Below, one piece after another: positions 24,499 to 32,132 of a DNA stretch of 34,243 nt. The notes beneath the pieces are model-generated. The model made no database searches. It had not been told where the DNA came from and worked only from the letters and a program-made list of their open reading frames with translations. Position 1 is the stretch's first letter. Every line of letters begins with the position of its first letter. Made by a program: the position numbers and the translations under genes. The stretch is from Archangium sp. (GTDB lineage: Bacteria; Myxococcota; Myxococcia; Myxococcales; Myxococcaceae): NCBI GenBank assembly GCA_022843845.1, contig JALHMW010000041.1:1-34243 (forward strand), written 5' to 3'.

Positions 24499-26127
24499 AT
24501 GGCGAAGAAGAAGAAGAAAGCCGGAGTCGAGTGGGTCGGCGGAATCGCGGTGATGCCCGGCTACGTCACGGGTGAAGGGGAGCCGTATCGGCCTGAGATG
24601 CTGCTCTGGCTCGACGACAACCAGCTGGTCCTCGGCGTGACGACGGAGAAGCCTGGCGAGTTGCTGGCCGGCGCCTCCGCCAGCCTCACTGAGACGTTGG
24701 CGAAACCGATGGTGGGGAACGACACGCCGAAGCGAATCCGCGTCGCGTCGAAAGAGCTCGCCGAAATTCTTCGCGCAGGGCACCCCACCATCGAGATTGT
24801 CTGCGCGCCGACGCCCGAACTCGACGCGGTGATGGCGGTGATGCGCGAGCACATGGGCGACCACACCGAGGAGGAGCAGACCTACCTGGGCCCGGACTTG
24901 AGCCCCGAGACGATGGCGTCGTTCTTCCGCTCGGCGGCGACGTTGTACAGGGCGCGCCCGTGGGCCCATGTTCCGGCAAACCGGAGCCTCTTCTCCCTCA
25001 CCATCGAGCAGTTCGGTCTGCGCGAGGCCGCACTCGTCGTCATCGGGCAGATGGGCGAGAGCCTCGGCTTCATCCTCTTCTCGAGCCTCGACGATTACGC
25101 GCTCTTCCAGGAGGCCGCGCGCGCCCTGGAGCATGACGTCGACGCGAAGCTCCCGCGTCACTTCGCCCTCAACTTCGAGCGCGGCGCCGACCTCTCACGG
25201 GCGCTGCGAAAGGAGGTCTCGACGCACGGCTGGGAGGTCGCCGGCCCCGAGGGCTGGCCATGGCCGGTCGCCGTCGACCCAGACCTCGTTTCGCGACCTC
25301 CCACCGCGAAGGAGGTCACCATCTCCGAGGCCATCTGCCTTTCGCTTCCGCAGTTGCTGACGCAGAAGAAAGCGCTCGAGGCCGCGTGGAATGGCGATGG
25401 CCCACCGGTCACCACCACCGTGAAGGTGAGCACGCACTCAGGCGACGTCGAGGTCTCGCTGCGGGCGCCCCACGAGCAGGTCATCGAGCGCCCGCCCTTC
25501 GACCTGATGGCAGACCTCTTCGAGGTCGGGATGCAGGAGGAGGTCGACGAGGATTCGCGCGCGGAGCTGGAGGAGGAGTTGCTGCTCCGCTTCGAAGATT
25601 CACCCGAAGCCCAGGCACTCGCCGAGCTCAGCTTCGCGCCCCTGTTGATGGACTACGCGGCCAACTCCTTCAACGCGACCATCGCGACGCTCGACGCTCA
25701 TGAGTTGCGCCAAATCGTCTTCGATATCGTTCCCCGAAAGGTCAGCATTGACGCGGCCGCCGCGAGCGGAATCATTGCCGAGCTCCGCGCCTTCTATTCG
25801 TTCCTCAAGCGCGAGTTCGGCCTCAAGCAGGCCGACGCCTGCCTCCGCGAGCTCGGCAGCGAGGCGGTGAAGAAGCTCGCCGCGGCGTTGTCGGACAAGC
25901 GCAACTTCGGAATGGCGAAGTCGCTCTTCGCGGCCGGCGCTAAAGCGGGCTTCGACATGCACAGCCAGAAGGGCATCGACGCCTGGATGCGCCAGGCCTC
26001 GTCCATGCCGCTCGACTCGTTCCCCCTGCCCTTCGGGATTCCCGCGCGCCCCGCTTCTCGTGCCGAGGCGAGCGCCAAGAAGAAGCAGCGCAAGGTGGCC
26101 AAGAAGTCGCGCCGGAAGAACCGGTAG
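24499..26127 (+). CDS. 542-residue protein of unknown function, operon end
   Basis: GGAGGAG about 6 bases before the ATG at 24499 fixes the start. The 542 residues begin and end with Lys/Arg-rich stretches (AKKKKKAG; KKKQRKVAKKSRRKNR). Region 10-130 is an alpha/beta module; 150-210 (RPWAHVPANRSLFSL...VVIGQMGESLGFILF) resembles DUF6930/DUF7309-type proteins that I recall near SEC-C proteins, not verified. Region 345-375 is very acidic (EVGMQEEVDEDSRAELEEE). The last third is helical. No catalytic motif is apparent. It closes the five-gene operon and is followed by a TCAGGCCTGA palindrome at 26131-26140. Confidence 0.7.
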   Translation: MAKKKKKAGVEWVGGIAVMPGYVTGEGEPYRPEMLLWLDDNQLVLGVTTEKPGELLAGASASLTETLAKPMVGNDTPKRIRVASKELAEILRAGHPTIEIVCAPTPELDAVMAVMREHMGDHTEEEQTYLGPDLSPETMASFFRSAATLYRARPWAHVPANRSLFSLTIEQFGLREAALVVIGQMGESLGFILFSSLDDYALFQEAARALEHDVDAKLPRHFALNFERGADLSRALRKEVSTHGWEVAGPEGWPWPVAVDPDLVSRPPTAKEVTISEAICLSLPQLLTQKKALEAAWNGDGPPVTTTVKVSTHSGDVEVSLRAPHEQVIERPPFDLMADLFEVGMQEEVDEDSRAELEEELLLRFEDSPEAQALAELSFAPLLMDYAANSFNATIATLDAHELRQIVFDIVPRKVSIDAAAASGIIAELRAFYSFLKREFGLKQADACLRELGSEAVKKLAAALSDKRNFGMAKSLFAAGAKAGFDMHSQKGIDAWMRQASSMPLDSFPLPFGIPARPASRAEASAKKKQRKVAKKSRRKNR

Positions 26128-26187
26128 AGGTCAGGCCTGATGGCGAGAAGCCCTTGGCCGCGATCGCCTCGGTGGGCCGCTGAACAA

Positions 26188-26203
26188 TCCAGACGCGTCT
26201 GGA
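26188..26203. promoter_or_regulatory. Perfect 16-base palindrome before the ATPase gene
   Basis: TCCAGACGCGTCTGGA is fully self-complementary and lies 38 bases before the GTG of the GHKL ATPase gene, in the only real gap (113 bases) between that gene and the upstream operon. An operator for a dimeric repressor is the simplest reading. Confidence 0.5.
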
Positions 26204-26240
26204 GAATTGCAGAGGCCCACTCGTCGGCCATGATGCCCGG

Positions 26241-28097
26241 GTGCCACGCAGACTCCGTCAGATGCCTGATGGCTCGGCCGTGGGGAACATCGGCGTCCAC
26301 GACCCCTTCGAGCTGATTCGTCACCTCGCCCGAAGCCAGTCGGACCCGCGCAAGGCCGTCGCGGAGCTCGTGCAGAACGCGCTCGACGAGCAGGCAGCGC
26401 ACATCACCATCGAGCGCTACCGCGACGGCGGCGAGACGGTGTTGTCCATCCTCGACGACGGGCTCGGCGTGCTGCCCGAGTTGCCGCGCAAGGACGCCCT
26501 CACCACCATCGCCACCAACATCGGGCACTCCCGCAAGCGGCAGATGTCGTTCGACGAGCGCATGCGCCAGGCGATGCTCGGGCAGTACGGCATCGGCCTG
26601 CTCGGCTTCTGGGCCGTCGGACACGAGCTCCGAATCCTGAGCTGTGTCGGTGCGTCCGAGGTCTGGGGGCTGACGCTGTTCGAGGACTCACCCCGCTACA
26701 CCATCACCCGCATGCCCGACGTCATCGGGCGCCCCGCCACGTGGACCGAGGTGCAGGTGCGTCGCCTTCACCGCGCGGCGCTCGCTCCGACGGTGGGTGG
26801 GCGGCTGGCGACGTACCTCTCGGTCGAGCTCCGCGGGCAGCTCGTTCGCCACGGAACCGAGCTTCGGCTCATTGACCGAATCGCACGCGGCGCGGCCGAC
26901 AAGCTCGTCGTCATCAAGCCCAGCCACCTCGCTGGCGAGCGCCTGCCCGGGTTCGAACCGATTCGTCTGCCCGACTTCAAGTTCCCCATCGAGGTAACAC
27001 TGCACTTCGCCGGAGACGCAGGGCCCGACGCCGGCCGCGTCAGGCTCGGCTGTGCTGGTGCGGTGGTGCTCGACGACCTCGCGAGTCTTCCGGAATTGGC
27101 GCACGCACCCTGGACCGACGAGCGGCTCGTGGGCGTCGTCGACTTCCCTCACCTCGAGGTCGCGCCGGGCTCGCGCCGTGGAATCGTGCCGAACGCGGCG
27201 GCCTCTGCGCTGGTCGACGCGCTCATCGCCATCGAGCCCCTCGTCGTCACCCGCCTCGACGAGCGCAGCAATGCAGAGGCCGCCTCGCTGTCTGACGACA
27301 TGCATCGCCAGCTCGCGCGGCTCTTCACGCGCGTCACCAACTTCGTGCCGCACCTGGAGTGGTTCCCCGTCGCCAGGCGCAGCGGCACGGTCGATGACGC
27401 TCCGCCGTCGGGGAGCGCCGTTTCGCCACCTTCAGAGCCTGCACCACCGGCCGACGCCGAAGAGGACTTGGTCGAGCAGCCAGAGCTCTTCCCTCCCGGC
27501 CCGCTGTTCGCCGTCACCGTACGCCCGTCGAAGCTCGAGCTGGCGGTGCAGGAGAGGAAGCAGCTCCACGCCATCGCTGCGGACGAACACGGGCGAGCGA
27601 TTCGTGAGGGAGTCTCCTTCGAGTGGAAGGCGTCGAGCGCGCTGTCGCTGTCTGCGGGTGGGAACCTCGCGACCATCGAGGCGCTGAGCGCGTCAGCCAC
27701 GGAGTCAGTGGAGGTACTGGCGCGTCAGGGGGAACGCGAGCGGGTGTTCATCGTGCCCGTTCGCGTCGTGAGCGAACATCACCGGCGCGCTGACGCTGGC
27801 ATTCCTCAGCCTGAGGAGGTCAACGAGCCCTTGCAGCCCTGGCGCTCGCGGCTCATCGAGGAACGGTGGCAGGTGAATACCGGTCACCCTGACTACCGAG
27901 CCTTCGCGCACGAAGCGCGCCCTCGCTTGCGCTACCTCGCGATGCTGCTCTCGAAGGAAGTTGTCAGCAGGAATTTCCCCCAGCCGGGAGTCGGCGCGAC
28001 GCTGGAGGAGCTGGTCGGACTGTTGGCGGCCCTCGAGCGCTCAGGGGCCTGGCGGGGCCGTGCGCGGGACGACGAGGAGCCGGGCTCGAGCTCGTGA
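26241..28097 (+). CDS. GHKL (HSP90/MORC-like) ATPase with Ig-like domain
   Basis: A 618-residue protein. The N-terminal GHKL ATP-binding fold is clear: N-box AELVQNALDE (41-50; Glu42, Asn46), LDDGLGV (71-77) and the lid GQYGIGLLGFWAVG (114-127). Residues 130-345 would be a transducer domain. After a Pro/Ala-rich linker (about 375-425) residues 428-515 look like a bacterial Ig-like (Big_2) domain (VTVRPSKLELAVQERKQLHAIAADEHG). The last 100 residues are helical. There is no signal peptide. Related ATPases (MutL, HSP90, MORC) act as ATP-gated clamps. Start: GTG at 26241, or ATG at 26262, which is nearer the conserved part. A defence role is inferred from the neighbourhood only. Confidence 0.8.
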   Translation: MPRRLRQMPDGSAVGNIGVHDPFELIRHLARSQSDPRKAVAELVQNALDEQAAHITIERYRDGGETVLSILDDGLGVLPELPRKDALTTIATNIGHSRKRQMSFDERMRQAMLGQYGIGLLGFWAVGHELRILSCVGASEVWGLTLFEDSPRYTITRMPDVIGRPATWTEVQVRRLHRAALAPTVGGRLATYLSVELRGQLVRHGTELRLIDRIARGAADKLVVIKPSHLAGERLPGFEPIRLPDFKFPIEVTLHFAGDAGPDAGRVRLGCAGAVVLDDLASLPELAHAPWTDERLVGVVDFPHLEVAPGSRRGIVPNAAASALVDALIAIEPLVVTRLDERSNAEAASLSDDMHRQLARLFTRVTNFVPHLEWFPVARRSGTVDDAPPSGSAVSPPSEPAPPADAEEDLVEQPELFPPGPLFAVTVRPSKLELAVQERKQLHAIAADEHGRAIREGVSFEWKASSALSLSAGGNLATIEALSASATESVEVLARQGERERVFIVPVRVVSEHHRRADAGIPQPEEVNEPLQPWRSRLIEERWQVNTGHPDYRAFAHEARPRLRYLAMLLSKEVVSRNFPQPGVGATLEELVGLLAALERSGAWRGRARDDEEPGSSS

Positions 28098-28126
28098 GGC
28101 GACGCCGTTCGACTCATTCGAGATTC

Positions 28127-28143
28127 GGACAGCGGTACTGTCC
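28127..28143. promoter_or_regulatory. Inverted repeat upstream of truncated antitoxin-like gene
   Basis: GGACAG-CGGTA-CTGTCC, a perfect 6-base inverted repeat with 5-base spacer, lies about 60 bases before the truncated gene. Together with the next repeat it would suit autoregulation by an HTH antitoxin. Confidence 0.45.
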
Positions 28144-28157
28144 AAATCAGAGCCCGT

Positions 28158-28173
28158 CGGTTGCGCCCAACCG
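28158..28173. promoter_or_regulatory. Second inverted repeat upstream of truncated antitoxin-like gene
   Basis: CGGTTG-CGCC-CAACCG is a perfect 6-base inverted repeat with 4-base loop, 31 bases before the ATG at 28205. It may be an operator or a leader hairpin. Confidence 0.4.
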
Positions 28174-28204
28174 GAACGTCAGCCCTACGCTCTCGGGAGG
28201 CACC

Positions 28205-28310
28205 ATGCATCGACGTCGTAAGACCGGCTTCGACAAGTGCTTCGCTACCCAGATGCAGGACGATGGGTTCAAGCGCGCCTACGAGCGCGAGCGCTGGGAG
28301 CTCAACGGAC
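28205..28310 (+). pseudogene. Truncated antitoxin-like gene (HigA-type N-terminus)
   Basis: A good ribosome site (GGGAGG, 4 bases before ATG 28205) begins a protein whose first 35 residues (HRRRKTGFDKCFATQMQDDG, then FKRAYERERWELN) look like the start of XRE/HigA-type antitoxins. After about codon 35 the frame runs antisense into the recombinase gene and loses all resemblance; the recombinase stop is at 28311-28313. So the gene was cut near 28,300-28,310, most simply by arrival of the recombinase DNA. The missing half and any partner toxin are not found downstream. The antitoxin call rests on a short stretch. Confidence 0.6.
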
Positions 28311-29810
28311 CTACTCGTCAGTCGTCACGCGCAAGCGCTCGAGCCACTCAATCAACGCCCGCACGCGAGGTTCGAGTGGTTGTGCTTCGCTCGGCGGGCT
28401 TCTCGGTCGCCGCGGCGCGCGGGGACGCGGCGTCCGCGGCACAACGGGCGGGCGCGTCAACTCCGAGAGCAGGTGGCGCATCGAGAGCGCGACACCCAGC
28501 TTGGACGACCAGTCGAAGTCGGAGGGCGCGGTGATGAAGTGGCCGGCGGCGACGTCCCAGGCCAGGAAGGAGAACAGCAGCGAGGCGCTGCGGCGGCGGT
28601 TGAGCGGGGTGAGGTAGGCCCACAGCGAGGAGCGAATGACGCCCTCTTCTCGCTGCGCCTCGGTGAAGGTCTCCGGCAGCTGGGCGAGCAAGACGCTGAA
28701 GCGCTGCTCCACGTCGGCCGCGTTGAGAGGCTCGCCGTCACAGCCGAGGGTTCGGCAGCGGTAGTAGCGCGGCGTCGCTGCTTTGAGGGCGCGCATCGGC
28801 ACGTTCGCGGCAGGAATCATCGCCCTCTCGCAACGCGCGCACTTGAGCGTCTTGCGAAGGATGAACGGGTCCTCCTCCGTCGAGAGGCGCTCCACCCGAG
28901 CGCGCGCCGTTCGGCGTCCGGCGATGGCTGCTCCCGCGCGTTCGAAGAGGTCTGCAGGGACGAGTGGCTCGTGGTCGCTCGGAGCGCCATCTGGGTGCCG
29001 GCCCATGTACACGGGGTTCCGGAGCATCCGCGTCACGGCGCGGGCAGACCATCGGGCGAGCGCCCCGCCCCGCCGCTTCCCTTCGGCTGCAATCTCAGCG
29101 GGAAGTGTTCCGGCTGCCGCGCGCGTGAAGCACGACCTCACGAAGGCGGCTTGTTCCGGGTGGGGCACCAGCTGCTTCGTCTCGGCTGACGAGGCGTAGC
29201 CGAAGGGCAACCGGCCCGCCGAGCGGAGGCCCTGAGCTCGCCGTGCAGCGTGCGCGTCTCGCAGTCGCTCGGAAATCATCGAGTGCTCAAACTCGGCGAA
29301 CGTGGAGAGCATGCTGAGTTGGAGCCTGTCGAGAGCGCCACCGCCAGACGCGAGCGCCCCGTCGACGAAGGAGATGCCGACGTTGAGCTGCGTGAAGTAG
29401 TCGAGCAGGTGGACGAAGGCGCCGAGATTGCGGGAGAGCCGGTCGACCCGGTGCACCACCACCTGGTCGATGTCCCCGTTCTCGGCGGCGAGCATGAGGT
29501 CGATGAGGCCGTCGCGCCCGAGCGTCGCCCCGCTCTCACCCTCGTCGTCGAAGCGCTGCACGAAGTGCCACCCGGCCGCGCTCCGTTGCTCGATGAAGGC
29601 TCGGCACCGCTCGGCCTGCAGCTCGCACGAGGTGACCGCAGCGTCGACGCCCGGGCGCGCCACGGATTGCCGCGTGTAGATGGCGCAGCGAACGACGCGG
29701 GGCGTGGGAGTTCGGGAGGCCAGGCGGACGCGAAGGGTATCTGAGGCACGTCGTCTCCAAAGCCGGAACTTCGCGGCTGCTGGGACCACACCTCTGGTGG
29801 CCAACGTCAT
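28311..29810 (-). CDS. Serine site-specific recombinase
   Basis: A 499-residue large serine recombinase. The catalytic domain (about 41-185) has Ser49 in IYTRQS, the conserved HRVDRLSRN and a late FAEFEHSMISERLRDAH. A recombinase domain follows (GRLPFGYA..., 195-300), then a zinc ribbon with CARC (about 336-339) and CRTLGC. The first 40 residues are an extra Arg-rich extension; the next start codons are GTG and TTG within it, so the true start may be shorter by up to about 8 residues. It lies alone between a truncated antitoxin-like gene and a broken Doc gene, and is the only mobility enzyme fully in the window. Confidence 0.9.
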   Translation of the reverse strand: MTLATRGVVPAAAKFRLWRRRASDTLRVRLASRTPTPRVVRCAIYTRQSVARPGVDAAVTSCELQAERCRAFIEQRSAAGWHFVQRFDDEGESGATLGRDGLIDLMLAAENGDIDQVVVHRVDRLSRNLGAFVHLLDYFTQLNVGISFVDGALASGGGALDRLQLSMLSTFAEFEHSMISERLRDAHAARRAQGLRSAGRLPFGYASSAETKQLVPHPEQAAFVRSCFTRAAAGTLPAEIAAEGKRRGGALARWSARAVTRMLRNPVYMGRHPDGAPSDHEPLVPADLFERAGAAIAGRRTARARVERLSTEEDPFILRKTLKCARCERAMIPAANVPMRALKAATPRYYRCRTLGCDGEPLNAADVEQRFSVLLAQLPETFTEAQREEGVIRSSLWAYLTPLNRRRSASLLFSFLAWDVAAGHFITAPSDFDWSSKLGVALSMRHLLSELTRPPVVPRTPRPRAPRRPRSPPSEAQPLEPRVRALIEWLERLRVTTDE

Positions 29811-29835
29811 CCAGTCGTTCTCGAGACGGTCGCGC

Positions 29836-30076
29836 TCAGCTGCCCCTGGACTTTGCGATTCGTTCGAGCTCCGCCGCGACGGCCGCCTTGTTGATGCGCC
29901 CTTCAGCCACGCCCATCGTCAACTCGTAGAGCGCTTCAGTCGGGTGGCTGTGCGACCGCCGACTCCAGGAGTCCCTGGTCTCGCAGACCCGCCCCACCGC
30001 CGAAGAGCTCGAGCTGGCTCGCGTGCAGCTCGATGATGTCATCGACGTCGAGGAAGACGATGTCGTCGACGTTCAC
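29836..30076 (-). pseudogene. doc: Doc toxin gene with its Fic core deleted
   Basis: From the GTG at 30076 the frame reads MNVDDIVFLDVDDIIELH and then GGGAGLRDQGLLESAVAQP, a clear Doc N-terminus, and stops at 29936. In another frame, from about 29941, comes TEALYELTMGVAEGRINKAA and then VAAELERIAKS to a stop at 29836, a clear Doc C-terminus. About 50 residues between them are absent, including the HxFxDGNKR motif that holds the active site, and the join is out of frame. The gene overlaps the antitoxin stop by four bases (GTGA), as in intact pairs. It cannot make an active Doc kinase. Confidence 0.85.
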
Positions 30077-30297
30077 TTCGCGAGCTTCCTCAGCGTCTCG
30101 GCGTGGGTCGCCATCATTCGCTTGCCCGATTCGCGAACGCGCTCCTTCTTGCTGAGCCGTACCGGGCGGATGATGAGCGACTCACCGTCGGTCTTCACCT
30201 CGAGCGACGTGTCCTTGGTGATGTCGAGCAGCTCGAGGATGGGGCGCTCGATGATGAGCCCGAGACTGTTTCCCACGGCAGAGAGCTTCTTAATCAT
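30073..30297 (-). CDS. AbrB/MazE-type antitoxin of a broken Doc pair
   Basis: A 74-residue SpoVT/AbrB-fold DNA-binding protein: IKKLSAVGNSLGLIIERPIL and SLEVKTDGESLIIRPV are the swapped-hairpin signature of MazE-like antitoxins. The start is the ATG at 30297 with GGAG six bases upstream. It overlaps the doc pseudogene by four bases and has an elaborate palindromic operator in front. The antitoxin is intact while the toxin is destroyed, so it may now serve only as a DNA-binding protein or neutralise a related Doc elsewhere. Confidence 0.87.
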   Translation of the reverse strand: MIKKLSAVGNSLGLIIERPILELLDITKDTSLEVKTDGESLIIRPVRLSKKERVRESGKRMMATHAETLRKLAK

Positions 30298-30307
30298 GAC
30301 TGGACTC

Positions 30308-30339
30308 CGTTATACGAATGTTCGAACAAAAGCATAACG
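30308..30339. promoter_or_regulatory. Concentric double palindrome, antitoxin operator
   Basis: CGTTAT (30308-30313) and ATAACG (30334-30339) are perfect inverted repeats sharing their centre with the 10-base palindrome TGTTCGAACA (30319-30328). On the minus strand a possible promoter is TTCAAC, 17 bases, TATGCT (-10 at 30336-30331), so the operator would cover the -10 box and transcription start of the AbrB-type antitoxin gene. Confidence 0.6.
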
Positions 30340-30432
30340 AACCTTGGAGCCGCGTTGAAGGACTCCCCTGCTTCGCTGTCAGCCGATTGAGTGGCCTTCG
30401 CGAGGTTCTTCATGGCTCGGCGTGCGTGGACA

Positions 30433-31335
30433 TTACTCGCGCGCCCTCCACGCCCATGAGACTGGGTCCCAGACCACATCGGCGTCAGCGCCGAGTACCG
30501 GGTTCAGAAAGGCTCGTGCCGCGGACACCACGTCGCCGATGGTCTTCCAGGCGAGCTCATCTTCGCGGGCGAGCGCCTCGTACACCGGGCTCCACGCGTC
30601 CGGAGGGGCTTGCAGCGCCGTGGGAATCGCGTGCGTGTTCCGGTGCGCGAACGTGGTGGCGATGGCCTCGCGGAGCACGCGGGCCTCGATGGGCTTCGTC
30701 GTGGCGAGCAGCGCGAGGTCCGGCAGGTCCTTCACCCGGGTGTTCGGGCGCTGCCGCGGCATCGTGTACGCGTGGAGCTTTTCGGCGAGGTGCGTCTCGA
30801 CCGGGTAGAGGCGAACCGTTGGCGGCGAAACGCCGATGAAGTCGAGGAGGTCTTCTCCGGTGACGAGCTCGGTGGCGCCGACCATCGGGTCTCCGAAGGC
30901 GACATCGACGCCGAAGCGCTGACCGAAGAGCTTGCCGCCGATGGTGCACTCGGCGCGAAAGCGGTACCCGTCATAGGGCATGCCCTCATTCTGAATCTCC
31001 GGGCGCTCTGCATCGGGCGCGACTTCGAAGGACATGAGGTCGCCCAGCTGGGTGCGCCCGGCTTCCTGGAGTCGAGCCAGGAGATTGTCTGGCGCCCCCA
31101 TCATTCGCAGGTCGACGTCCTTCGTCGTTCGTGCGCGGTCGAGTCGGAGCTCGAGCACGAGGCCGCCCTTCAGCGTGGCCGCTTCTCCGAGGACCCGGTC
31201 GACGCGGGCCAGGAAGCGGTCAAAGACGAGGAGCTGGCGTTGGCGACTGAGGCGTGGGCCCGGAGCCAGCTTGCGAAGCCGGTCCTCGAGGGCTTTGCGA
31301 AACGCCTCGGGTGATGAGTACGTCCGAGGGGACAC
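30433..31335 (-). CDS. abiEii: AbiEii-type nucleotidyltransferase toxin (system 1)
   Basis: A 300-residue protein starting at GTG 31335, with GGAGG eight bases upstream. The nucleotidyltransferase motif is LKGGLVLELRLDRARTTKDVDLRM, holding the GG and DxD pair of the fold. The opening YSSPEAFRKALEDRL and the later PVETHLAEKLHAYTMP and RVKDLPDLALL fit AbiEii proteins. AbiEii toxins add nucleotides to tRNA and block growth in type IV toxin-antitoxin and phage-abortive systems. It overlaps the AbiEi gene by 116 bases, more than usual. No defect is visible in the reading frame. Confidence 0.87.
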   Translation of the reverse strand: MSPRTYSSPEAFRKALEDRLRKLAPGPRLSRQRQLLVFDRFLARVDRVLGEAATLKGGLVLELRLDRARTTKDVDLRMMGAPDNLLARLQEAGRTQLGDLMSFEVAPDAERPEIQNEGMPYDGYRFRAECTIGGKLFGQRFGVDVAFGDPMVGATELVTGEDLLDFIGVSPPTVRLYPVETHLAEKLHAYTMPRQRPNTRVKDLPDLALLATTKPIEARVLREAIATTFAHRNTHAIPTALQAPPDAWSPVYEALAREDELAWKTIGDVVSAARAFLNPVLGADADVVWDPVSWAWRARE

Positions 31336-31900
31336 GTGGAATTCCTCCGAAGGGCTCGAGCACCCGGGCGACCTCGGGGAGCTCGGCGCGCGTGACAAGG
31401 CCCCGTACGAGCGCCTGCTCTGCAGCCTGACGCAGGAGGTCTGGTGCGAGTCCGGCGTCTGCGCACTCATTGAGCGCGCGCGCAGGCGTGGTGACGGGGA
31501 CGGGGCCGAACCACGAGCGGGCGTCGTCAGTCAGGTCGGCGTAGTGAAGGAGCACATCATCGGGCACCGTCAGTCGCCGGCGCTTCCAGGCAGCAGGGAG
31601 TGTGAGGTGGGCGCGCGCCGGGAGCACATCGGACAGGCCCTGGAGCGCGAGGGCCGTCTGGTGCGAGAAGACGCCAGCGCGGTCCGACCAGAGCCAGACG
31701 GAGGCGAGCTCCTCGTGTTCGACGTGTGGGAAGTGAACGAGGCGGTAGACACCCCGGCGCTCGTGCGCGACCCGACCGGCCTTGAGGTGCTTCTGCAGGA
31801 GCTGCGGCGAGTAGCCGGCCTCCGCCGCCTGGCGCGTCGAGAAGAACCCCGCCTGGGCGCTCGCCACCTCGAAGAGTGCATCCCAGCTCGGCCCGCTCAC
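31220..31900 (-). CDS. abiEi: AbiEi-type antitoxin (system 1)
   Basis: A 226-residue AbiEi antitoxin. The N-terminal winged helix is seen in FFSTRQAAEAGYSPQLLQKH and LKAGRVAHERRGVYRLVHFP; the middle and C-terminal part has VTTPARALNECADAG and QALVRGLVTRAELPEVARVL. The last 40 residues (ITRGVSQSPRGPASQAGSG...) are Ser/Pro-rich, read through the start of abiEii and look unlike the family, so a frameshift near the original end may have lengthened it. The GTG at 31900 has no ribosome site; TTGCGA/TTAAGT boxes suggest a transcript starting at the codon itself. Confidence 0.85.
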   Translation of the reverse strand: MSGPSWDALFEVASAQAGFFSTRQAAEAGYSPQLLQKHLKAGRVAHERRGVYRLVHFPHVEHEELASVWLWSDRAGVFSHQTALALQGLSDVLPARAHLTLPAAWKRRRLTVPDDVLLHYADLTDDARSWFGPVPVTTPARALNECADAGLAPDLLRQAAEQALVRGLVTRAELPEVARVLEPFGGIPRVPSDVLITRGVSQSPRGPASQAGSGPTPQSPTPAPRL

Positions 31901-31918
31901 GCCCGAAACTTAACTTTG

Positions 31919-31979
31919 GGTTTATCTTCTCGCAACGCCGCATGAGAACTATCTCGAACATGCGCCTCTGGTTTATCTT
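31919..31979. promoter_or_regulatory. Repeats between the divergent AbiE systems
   Basis: GGTTTATCTT occurs twice, at 31919-31928 and 31970-31979, 51 bases apart. Between the copies lie CGCATG (31939-31944) and CATGCG (31959-31964) as inverted repeats, with GAGA-ACTA-TCTC inside (31944-31955). AbiEi proteins are known to repress their own promoter by binding repeats, so this is a likely operator region for the minus-strand system. Confidence 0.5.
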
Positions 31980-32092
31980 TGGGGCTCTGAGGCCGGAACG
32001 CAGCCTCGTCGCTTTGCCTGAACAGTCCATCTTGTGCGCGCGAGCAAGTGCTGCCATTAAGACAAGTCGGATTCGATGCCCGAACTCATGCT

Positions 32093-32132
32093 CTTGCGTC
32101 ATCGCGCAAGCATGCCTATTTAAGCAAGCATG
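32093..32132 (+). promoter_or_regulatory. Candidate leaderless promoter/operator of AbiE system 2
   Basis: TTGCGT at 32094-32099 and TATTTA at 32117-32122 are 17 bases apart, which would put the transcript start at about the ATG (32130). CTTGCG/CGCAAG (32093-32098, 32105-32110) form an inverted repeat over the -35 box, and CAAGCATG is repeated at 32107 and at 32125, the second copy including the ATG. No ribosome site is present, in line with a leaderless message. Confidence 0.45.

Noticed and set aside
28161..29189. 342-codon plus-strand frame across the recombinase gene
   Set aside because: It is antisense to a serine recombinase with all catalytic motifs; only the short 28205-28310 piece in another frame looks genuine.
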